Source: JABSOG01 sp965277695
Lineage (GTDB): Bacteria > Pseudomonadota > Gammaproteobacteria > Enterobacterales > Alteromonadaceae
Length of the DNA: 64,000 nucleotides
Assembly: GCA_965277695.1 (NCBI GenBank)
Contig: CBDIDQ010000130.1
Span: forward strand, 17,049-81,048
Direction: 5' to 3'
Every line of letters begins with the position of its first letter. Position 1 is the first letter of the stretch. A program made the position numbers and the translations under genes. Below, piece after piece: positions 18,201 through 24,972 of this stretch. The notes below the pieces were generated by a model, which was not told where the DNA came from, did not search any database, and worked only from the letters and a program-made list of their open reading frames with translations.

Positions 18201-18659
18201 TTAAAATGAAAAGTCTTGTAGTCGTTCGGTTAATTCAAAATCACCGGCATTTTCGGCAGCAATATCGTCGTCGATTTGTTGTTGCCAGATGGCTTCATCC
18301 CAGATTTCAAATTTATTTAATTGCCCCACCAGCATTATATTTTTGTCTAAGCTAGCATGGGTACGTAAAGGTCCGCTAATTAACGTTCGACCGTTACCAT
18401 CCAGTTTACAGTCACTGGCATGGCCTAATAATAAACGTTGTACTCTTCTTTCATGGGGATTCATGCTCGACAAGCGTCTGAGCTTGGCTTCAACTTCTTC
18501 CCATTCAGCCAGTGGATATAACAATAAGCAGGGTTGGTGAATATCAATAGTGCAAATCAGCTCACCCTGACACTCAGCCATTAGCATATCCCGAAACTTT
18601 GTCGGTATAGCTAACCTGCCTTTATTGTCGATGGTGATAGCGCTTGCGCCGCGATACAT
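18201..18659 (-). CDS. mraZ: dcw operon transcriptional regulator MraZ
   Basis: MraZ carries two AbrB/SpoVT-like swapped-hairpin domains: one near residues 5-50 (GASAITIDNKGRLAIPTKFR), the other near 78-125 (DCKLDGNGRTLI). In E. coli it is a ring-forming DNA-binding protein that represses its own operon by binding tandem GTGG repeats, and such repeats are present just upstream here. At 152 aa it is the standard length. It is the first gene of the cluster, so it is autoregulated together with all division genes behind it. Confidence 0.97.
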   Translation of the reverse strand: MYRGASAITIDNKGRLAIPTKFRDMLMAECQGELICTIDIHQPCLLLYPLAEWEEVEAKLRRLSSMNPHERRVQRLLLGHASDCKLDGNGRTLISGPLRTHASLDKNIMLVGQLNKFEIWDEAIWQQQIDDDIAAENAGDFELTERLQDFSF

Positions 18660-18727
18660 AATCTTATTGTTATCCTGTTGACTGTTGATCCATTAACTTG
18701 GTATTAACTGGCTTTTTGTCGCTTGAT

Positions 18728-18751
18728 CCACAAAAAACCACTTTTTTCCAC
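18728..18751 (-). promoter_or_regulatory. MraZ operator: three GTGG boxes at 10-bp spacing
   Basis: On the minus strand GTGG occurs three times (18751, 18741 and 18731), each followed by six bases. This is the helical-turn spacing of the TGGGN5 repeats bound by MraZ in E. coli. The boxes begin a few bases downstream of the predicted -10 hexamer, where a bound ring would block the promoter. Confidence 0.75.
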
Positions 18752-18759
18752 GAATGTAC

Positions 18760-18789
18760 AGTTTAGTGATTCTTATTGTTAGCTGTCAA
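18760..18789 (-). promoter_or_regulatory. Predicted sigma70 promoter of the dcw operon (Pmra)
   Basis: On the minus strand a perfect TTGACA (18789-18784) is followed after 18 bases by TAAACT (18765-18760). It lies about 100 bases before mraZ, directly next to the MraZ boxes. Confidence 0.65.
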
Positions 18790-19209
18790 GCCAAAACAAG
18801 ATTAATTAAGTCGCGCAAACACAATAAAAATAAGGCTTGGCGGGAAGCTACTGAATTCAGTGGAGAAAAGTGGAGAGCTGGTATTTTATCCGCTTTTGAT
18901 GGAAAAAAAACGCAGTTTTGCTATATCAAAACCCTATCGCTTGTCTAGTGCAAAACGGATAAAATGCTTACTTATGGCAAAAAAAACTAAAAACCCGGGT
19001 TTTATAACAGTTATATCAGAACAAAAGTGTTCATTTATTGTCCCAAACTGCAAATTTCCGCTATTGGCGATCACCTAGTGATCAACCCTGTACGCCAGCA
19101 TATTCGCGGCTTTGGTCCTGTTCTTACAAGGTAAAAAAAGCCACTAAAAATCCGCGCTCAATATAATTCACCGGCAAAAAACAAGCATTTAGATACAAAC
19201 CTATTATTA
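18790..19209. other. Intergenic region between the divergent mraZ and SNF2 genes
   Basis: No credible gene. Two further GTGG motifs ten bases apart lie on the plus strand at 18860-18873 (GTGGAGAAAAGTGG), directly after the palindrome CTGAATTCAG. A 15-bp palindrome GATCAC-CTA-GTGATC is at 19069-19083. Short AT-rich frames here lack ribosome sites. The promoter of the SNF2 gene should lie in this stretch, but I cannot place it. Confidence 0.6.
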
Positions 19210-22200
19210 ATGTCTTTATTTAGCAATACCGCTGGTATTACATCGCATTTTTACTTAGAATCAGCGAAAATGCCCTTGCATCTAGCACAAGTGAAATCAA
19301 TGCCGAATCAAACGCCTAATCAAACTGACAGTACCTTTATATACGATATTGAAAAACTTTTAAGTATTACTTCTGACGAGGTAGTCAAAGCAGGTTTGCT
19401 TTATAGTAAGCAAGATCGGGTGATTGACTATTTTCATCAGCAACAACAGCTGTTTGCCCGGGTTGAGGCCAGCGATAATGATGTACTTTATGATGTTGAG
19501 CTGTTTCACGATGAAGATGGCCAATTACAGGTAACTTGTGATTGTCGTAATAGCACTGAGTTGGTATGTAAGCACGCGGTCGCCACCCTTATTACTTATA
19601 ATCAAGCAAATGGTCAAATTGACAAAGAAGCGCAGCAATTCAGTTCAGCCAAAGACACTGCGATCAAAGACCGGATCAAACGTGGTCAAACCGAAGTCAA
19701 AGCCAAGCATCTCAGTGGACACCCGTGGTTTGGCACTTGGCAGGCGGCTTCGCTGATTTCCAGTACCCATCGACCGCAAAACTATACTGTGCACATTCGT
19801 TCACTGAGCGAAAAGATCAATTACTGCACCTGCCCTGATTTGGCCAATAACCAACTCGGCACCTGCAAGCATATTGAGGCGGTGTTGCATCAAATCAGCA
19901 AACGGATGTTGCCGGATATGACCTTACTCAAACCGCAACCGCCATTTGTTTACCAGTCATTTACCCAGCACAAACAAATCAAAATCCAGCGTACTGGCGC
20001 AATTGATGAGCCGCTGGCGGAGATCATTGATCAATACTTCGATCCACAGGGGATCTTTACTGGCGAATTACCCGATGACTTTTTCAATTTCAGCAATGCC
20101 ATTTACGGCAACGACAATATTGTTGTTGGTGAAGACGCAAAACAGGCGGTGCAAAAACTCGTCAGTGCGCAATCGCATCAACTCAAAGCGCACAAGATCC
20201 ACCAGCAGATCATGTTATCTGATGGTCAATTGCCCGGCTTGAATGCCAAACTCTATCCTTATCAAATTGAAGGCACCGCGTTTTTGGCGGCCAACGGCCG
20301 AGGTTTACTGGCAGATGATATGGGATTGGGTAAAACCTTACAGGCCATTGCTGGGGCCATCCGTTTAATCCAACAAGAAGACATTAAGCGTATTGTGATT
20401 ATTTGTCCGGCGTCATTAAAGCACCAATGGGCGCGAGAAATTGAAAAGTTCAGCGGCTTTTCGAGTCAGATCATTCAAGGCGGTCCACAAAAACGTCAAG
20501 CCCAGTATCATCAAGATAAAACCTTTTTCATTATCAATTATGAACTGGTGATGCGGGATTTAACCCTGATCAATACTCTGCTTAAACCTGACTTGATGAT
20601 CCTCGATGAAGCGCAGCGGATCAAGAACTGGCGAACCAAAGTGGCCTCATCAATCAAACTGATCCAATCGACTTATGCTTTTGTGCTGACTGGCACACCG
20701 CTAGAAAATCGCCTCGAAGATTTATACAGCCTAATGCAAGTGGTCAATCAAGATGTTTTGGGACCACTGTGGCGTTATCTCAGTGATTATCATATTACTG
20801 ACGACAAAGGCAAAGTGCTGGGTTATCGCAATTTAACCGAACTGCGTGAACGTATTAGTCCGTTTATGTTGCGACGTAATCGCAGTATTGTCAGTGACCA
20901 ATTGCCCGGCAGAACCACACTGCGACTTGACGTACCAATGACCACGCAACAACTTGACCTTCATGACAGTGCTTTAGCTGCCGCCGCTAAATTAGCTTCC
21001 ATTGCCAAAACCCGACCACTCACGCCATCAGAAAGCAACAGAATGATGGCGGCATTGCAACAAGCCAGAATGGCCTGTGACGCGGCTGGGCTGGTAGATA
21101 AACAAACCAAGGGCTCACCAAAGCTCAAAGAACTAAAAACCCTGATCACCGAACAATGTATTGATAACGGCGTGAAAATGGTGGTGTTTTCGCAGTGGCG
21201 CGGCATGACCACCCTAGTTGAGGAAATGTTGCGAGCGATGAACGTTGGATTTGTTCATCTACATGGCGGCGTACCGACTGCCAAGCGTGGCGGATTAATG
21301 GACCAATTCAAAGATAATGATGCTATTAGCGTGTTTATCTCTACTGATGCTGGCGGCTCTGGTTTGAATCTACAAAGTGCTTCGATACTGGTTAACCTAG
21401 ATATCCCGTGGAATCCGGCAGTGCTCGAACAGCGCAACGCCCGAATTCATCGGCTCGGTCAAAGCAACAAGGTGCAAATCATCTTAATGATCGCCGAAGA
21501 TTCTTACGAACAAAGAGTTTATCAACTGGTCAACAACAAACAGGCTTTATTTGATAACGTGGTTGACCCACAAGGCAGCGAAGATGTGGTTGGCGTATCG
21601 AAAAAGGCGTTGGATAGTGTGCTCGATGATCTTAACAAAGACAACGAAGAGCCGACGGTCCATGACAGTGAAGATAAATTACCGTCAATCACCGTTCAAG
21701 GTAAGCAACCGCCAGTTGAAAAAGCCGACGCAGAAATCGTCCTACCCGAGATGTTGCAATCTGATGAAGATCAACAAATCAAAGCCGTTTTATTACAAAT
21801 TCAACAACACTTCGGTTCACGTATTGAACAAATAATGGCTAAAGGTGGCGGCCTGCTGATCATTGCCGACTCAGTAGAAGCTGACGACAACGGGTTTATC
21901 GCGACGCTTGAATTATCGATACCCATCGCCATTGTCGATGTCAAAACGATCCAGCAACTGCAAGGACTCGGCATTGATGCAATAACCACAGATGCTCAAG
22001 CCATCACCCTGCCCGAGGTCGTCGCAGCACCAACGATCAGTCTCTGGCTGCGACAAGCGAAAGAAAGACTCAACGCCGCTGAAACGCTGCTTGCGCAAAT
22101 GAAAGGAGAGGAAAATGGAGAGAAAAAAGGGAAACAAAACAGTGCTGTGATTGAATTAATTTGTGCAGCAATAGCTGCGTTTTTAACTGAAAAAGCCCAA

Positions 22201-22404
22201 TTGCCACAATTAATGACTCACGAAAATATTCCACTATGGTTATATGCCACAGCGGTACCACAGCAACTATTAACCATGGAGCAAGCAACCATCATCAGCC
22301 GGGTCAGCGGATTACGACTTGCCGAGGCAATACCAGATGGCTTGTTGCGGCAATGCTTTGATGAAGCGCAAGGGTTGGTGGCGGGCGATAACAATGCGCT
22401 GTAG
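19210..22404 (+). CDS. SNF2/Rad54-family helicase with two SWIM zinc fingers
   Basis: A 1064-aa ATP-dependent DNA translocase of the SNF2 type. Two SWIM zinc-binding motifs come first: C110-x-C112 ... C120-x-H122 and C206-x-C208 ... C219-x-H221. The helicase core follows: LADDMGLGKT (Walker A, 369-376), LDEAQRIKNW (DEAQ box, 466-469), LTGTPLENR, and in the second half STDAGGSGLNLQ and RIHRLGQ. A ~230-residue acidic, low-similarity C-terminus ends the protein. SWIM-SNF2 proteins are widespread in bacteria, but their role (chromatin-like remodelling, repair, or defence) is largely unknown. Starts at 19270 and 19300 are also possible; none has a strong ribosome site. It is divergent from mraZ. 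Confidence 0.88.
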   Translation: MSLFSNTAGITSHFYLESAKMPLHLAQVKSMPNQTPNQTDSTFIYDIEKLLSITSDEVVKAGLLYSKQDRVIDYFHQQQQLFARVEASDNDVLYDVELFHDEDGQLQVTCDCRNSTELVCKHAVATLITYNQANGQIDKEAQQFSSAKDTAIKDRIKRGQTEVKAKHLSGHPWFGTWQAASLISSTHRPQNYTVHIRSLSEKINYCTCPDLANNQLGTCKHIEAVLHQISKRMLPDMTLLKPQPPFVYQSFTQHKQIKIQRTGAIDEPLAEIIDQYFDPQGIFTGELPDDFFNFSNAIYGNDNIVVGEDAKQAVQKLVSAQSHQLKAHKIHQQIMLSDGQLPGLNAKLYPYQIEGTAFLAANGRGLLADDMGLGKTLQAIAGAIRLIQQEDIKRIVIICPASLKHQWAREIEKFSGFSSQIIQGGPQKRQAQYHQDKTFFIINYELVMRDLTLINTLLKPDLMILDEAQRIKNWRTKVASSIKLIQSTYAFVLTGTPLENRLEDLYSLMQVVNQDVLGPLWRYLSDYHITDDKGKVLGYRNLTELRERISPFMLRRNRSIVSDQLPGRTTLRLDVPMTTQQLDLHDSALAAAAKLASIAKTRPLTPSESNRMMAALQQARMACDAAGLVDKQTKGSPKLKELKTLITEQCIDNGVKMVVFSQWRGMTTLVEEMLRAMNVGFVHLHGGVPTAKRGGLMDQFKDNDAISVFISTDAGGSGLNLQSASILVNLDIPWNPAVLEQRNARIHRLGQSNKVQIILMIAEDSYEQRVYQLVNNKQALFDNVVDPQGSEDVVGVSKKALDSVLDDLNKDNEEPTVHDSEDKLPSITVQGKQPPVEKADAEIVLPEMLQSDEDQQIKAVLLQIQQHFGSRIEQIMAKGGGLLIIADSVEADDNGFIATLELSIPIAIVDVKTIQQLQGLGIDAITTDAQAITLPEVVAAPTISLWLRQAKERLNAAETLLAQMKGEENGEKKGKQNSAVIELICAAIAAFLTEKAQLPQLMTHENIPLWLYATAVPQQLLTMEQATIISRVSGLRLAEAIPDGLLRQCFDEAQGLVAGDNNAL

Positions 22405-22419
22405 AAAGCTGGCCATATT

Positions 22420-22833
22420 TTATTCGCCCAACAGTTGTTTAATTTCCTGGCGGAGTTCATCATTAACTTCGTAGCTCAGTTTGTAGATCACCATATCAAT
22501 TATTTTTTGATCACTTTGTTTTTTTAATGATCTTATCAATTTCTTCAGGCCAACTTTGGGCAGAATCACGCTTATCCAAGAGCCTATTTCACTTACTAAG
22601 TATTTTTGATAGCCAATTTCTAACAAAAATAATAAATTCGAATGCTTATTAATTTTTTTAGCTAGGATCTTAATCAGTGAAACTCGTACAGGTCCTTCAA
22701 ACTCATCAAGAAAAGGTACTGATAAATCCATAATTTCCTTTTCTGTTTGGCCCTCAAGCAAAACCATAATTTCGTCAACGTATAACTGGTTTGGCAACTG
22801 ACTAACCATTTCTTTCAACTGACTATTTATCAT
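22420..22833 (-). CDS. Putative immunity protein for the displaced Rhs tip
   Basis: A 137-aa, leucine/lysine-rich, all-helical-looking protein with no signal peptide and no family I can name; the pattern of short amphipathic helices resembles HEAT-type repeats. Its ATG overlaps the stop codon of the preceding Rhs toxin fragment by ATGA. This is the usual arrangement of a polymorphic toxin and its immunity gene, so function is inferred from position only. It would act in the cytosol of the producing cell. Confidence 0.6.
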   Translation of the reverse strand: MINSQLKEMVSQLPNQLYVDEIMVLLEGQTEKEIMDLSVPFLDEFEGPVRVSLIKILAKKINKHSNLLFLLEIGYQKYLVSEIGSWISVILPKVGLKKLIRSLKKQSDQKIIDMVIYKLSYEVNDELRQEIKQLLGE

Positions 22834-23720
22834 TTAAGTGGTCCTCTTGTGAATTTATCTAGTGGTAATTTTGCTTGCCAGGCTTTGTCGGCTGTAGGCT
22901 TGTAATGGCCAGAGTTGTTATTCCAACTTTTTAGTACACCTCTGTTGGAACCATGAGAAAAGCGAATATGACCAGCAAAATCGACTGCTTCGGAGCCATG
23001 GGATACATTGTAGTGACCAGTTCCAGCTCTACCAACATACGTCCTACCATTGAGTGTTACGAATTCATATTCACCTCTTGCTGTAAACATATTTCCAGCG
23101 CCGTCTACGGTTTTCCATTTTCCATTGTTTTGAATAAGTCTACGTAACGGTGGTGTATTATAAGTCTGCTCAGAAATCGTATTTTTAAATGGCTTAATTT
23201 CATTTGATGATGGATTTCTAATATTTTCTTTATCACCCTCGTCAGGCGGTAGACCACCCGGGCTCGGCGTACTGACACCACTTAATTCAGAACCATAAGC
23301 CTCATTGACCCCCGGTGGATTACCATTATCACTTAGATTACCACTGTTATTTTGGCTGTTGCCGGGACCAATAACAGATGGAATAAGCTTATTTCTTATT
23401 AAATTGCCAAGACCACTACATTGCTGGATCCTGCCGCAGTTCGCTAAATGGGTTCGGTCCACGCTATCCTTACTCGGCAGTACAAAACTCACCACAGCCG
23501 GAGACTTAACCTCAGCCGCCTTAGGCTCCTGCGCTTTCTTGGCCTGTTTGGTATCATGCCCATTGCTCAGCGTGGTTTTCAACCGACCAGTCAGATTACC
23601 AATTAAACTCGACCCGCCACTACCCACTGAACTAAAAAACGACTGCATCTGACAGGTCGGATTCTGATCACACTTGCCCATATACCCGGTCGGATCAGTC
23701 CCCGCCAGTGGGTTGTTCAT
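22830..23720 (-). CDS. Displaced Rhs C-terminal toxin tip
   Basis: The open frame (296 aa from the first ATG) begins at the end of an Rhs core, NNPLAGTDPTGY. It repeats the linker of the complete Rhs protein (QNPTCQMQSFFSSVGSGG through KKAQEP) and then diverges. The unique part has a Ser/Gly/Pro/Asn-rich stretch and a C-terminal domain of ~90 residues with GRTYVGRAGTGHYNVSHG and SWNNNSGHYKP, which I cannot assign. The frame continues upstream of the ATG into more core sequence but has no proper start, so this is an orphan tip that could be expressed only after recombination into a full rhs gene. An immunity gene follows with ATGA overlap. Confidence 0.7.
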   Translation of the reverse strand: MNNPLAGTDPTGYMGKCDQNPTCQMQSFFSSVGSGGSSLIGNLTGRLKTTLSNGHDTKQAKKAQEPKAAEVKSPAVVSFVLPSKDSVDRTHLANCGRIQQCSGLGNLIRNKLIPSVIGPGNSQNNSGNLSDNGNPPGVNEAYGSELSGVSTPSPGGLPPDEGDKENIRNPSSNEIKPFKNTISEQTYNTPPLRRLIQNNGKWKTVDGAGNMFTARGEYEFVTLNGRTYVGRAGTGHYNVSHGSEAVDFAGHIRFSHGSNRGVLKSWNNNSGHYKPTADKAWQAKLPLDKFTRGPLK

Positions 23721-24312
23721 AATGTAACTGTACGGGTTAATACTCTGTGTGCTGCTCGGTGCTTGAATGAATGGATCAACACTCAGGAACCTGCCGAGGT
23801 TGTAATCAAGCGAGAGTCAAGTTATCACTAATTTGGTTTAGTGCAAAGGCAACTGTGGTGATTTAACCGTCCATGGTGTGCGCCCTTCGTGCATCCTTGC
23901 ACTCATCTCAGGGGAACAAAAAACTGCGAACCCTCGTTTCTAGTTCCCCTTCGCCCATTCATGTGGATCAACTGTTGTTCATTCAAATGTTCGTGGTCGG
24001 TGAAGCCTCGACGGTAACGGTTAGTGATTGATAAATCAGTGAATTGGGTGTTGCTGGCACTGGCGGATGAAGTTCTGCCGAAGGGGTCGAAGTAGCGTCG
24101 GCTGGTGATTTGAGCGTCGTGGTTGACTAATGTGGTTGCACTACCGAGTCGATCACGCAGGGTATAGAGTAATTTGTGTTTTTGCTCAGGCGTCCAGCTG
24201 AGGACGGCGATATCGTCGATATACGCTCGCCAACTGCCGTCATAGTCCATTTCGAACAGCTTATTGATGTAATAGGTGGTACTCGTTTGGCCACTAATCG
24301 TCCGTGTTTGTT
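23721..24312 (-). pseudogene. Remnant of a second Rhs core, interrupted
   Basis: From KQTRTISGQTSTTYY (24312) to HMNGR (23951) and again from DYNLGRFLSVDPF (23807) onward, this is an 85%-like copy (estimated by eye) of the end of the core of the complete Rhs protein. The two parts are split by a ~143-bp insert that brings stop codons. The left end is abrupt and no signal peptide, repeats or start precede it. It is therefore a truncated, non-translated tail that keeps an orphan toxin tip linked to core homology. Confidence 0.8.
23808..23950. repeat. ~143-bp insert with palindromic segment inside the Rhs remnant
   Basis: Comparison with the intact rhs copy shows that six bases between NGR and DYN codons are replaced here by about 143 bases. 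On the minus strand it opens with AGGGGAAC, and GTTCCCCT follows 25 bases later, so a hairpin can form. A second small hairpin GTGC-N6-GCAC lies near its middle. It codes for nothing and has no transposase, so it is best described as a small mobile or REP-like element. Confidence 0.65.
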
Positions 24313-24516
24313 TGGTGTTAAAAAGGGACGGAAGCAGTTATTTAAGAAGATTTTTTAAATTCCTTAGTTATAGCCGCACAGTTCCTTAATTGTAATTTTT
24401 TAACACGGTGATAAATTAAAGTACTAATTATTCAATGTGTTAGAAAAGTCTCATTAAACAACTGACTTGAGCCCCTTTTTGACTTCTGAGCAGTCCACGA
24501 TTCAAGAACCCAAAAA
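24313..24516. other. Intergenic stretch between the Rhs remnant and the first immunity gene
   Basis: Homology to rhs stops exactly at 24312. The next bases (AAAAGGGACGGAAGCAGTTA, 24321-24340) look like one arm of a palindromic repeat whose other arm is missing. The rest is AT-rich without a gene, promoter or terminator that I can support. Confidence 0.5.
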
Positions 24517-24972
24517 TTATTCTTGATGACGAAAAACAACATATACTTCGTCATCTTCCCCCTCAATTATACACTCTGTATTAAAGCGTTGAGACGGAAA
24601 ATCAATCGCAAGCTTTTTATCCCAGATAGAAGCAACGCTTTTTCCAATATACCTAGCCTGCTCGGTTGTCATATTATTCAATAAACCATCAATATTTAAT
24701 AAATTCATCCAGTATTCAAGCTCTGGGCCAGAATACCCTTGTTTGACTAACCCTTTGTATTTTTGCTCTTCAAATTCTTCTTTGAGAAAAACTTGATCAT
24801 TATAAGAATAGAAATCTGGCCATAACAATTTTAAATAGGCAAACGTCAGATCAGGTGACTGTGGCTGAGTACTAAGGACTCCGTGCAGATAGTCATACAA
24901 TGAAAACTTACCAACGTTGGCCTGTTTCCATTTTTCGTAGTCTAATAATTTTATTGAGTCAAAATTATCCAT
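24517..24972 (-). CDS. Putative immunity protein of the complete Rhs protein
   Basis: A 151-aa soluble, acidic protein (many D/E/Y/W, no signal peptide) whose ATG shares one base with the rhs stop codon (TAATG). No family is recognised with confidence. Position directly behind the toxin tip, small size and acidity are typical of immunity proteins that neutralise a cognate nuclease or other effector in the cytosol. Function is inferred from context. Confidence 0.65.
   Translation of the reverse strand: MDNFDSIKLLDYEKWKQANVGKFSLYDYLHGVLSTQPQSPDLTFAYLKLLWPDFYSYNDQVFLKEEFEEQKYKGLVKQGYSGPELEYWMNLLNIDGLLNNMTTEQARYIGKSVASIWDKKLAIDFPSQRFNTECIIEGEDDEVYVVFRHQE

Noticed and set aside
18754..19078. Two short plus-strand open frames between mraZ and the SNF2 gene
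   Set aside because: They cover promoter and operator sequence, have no ribosome sites and no protein-like composition.
19210..22833. DISARM/BREX-like defence island around the SNF2 gene
   Set aside because: No methyltransferase, PLD, DUF1998 or phosphatase genes are adjacent; only Rhs genes follow.
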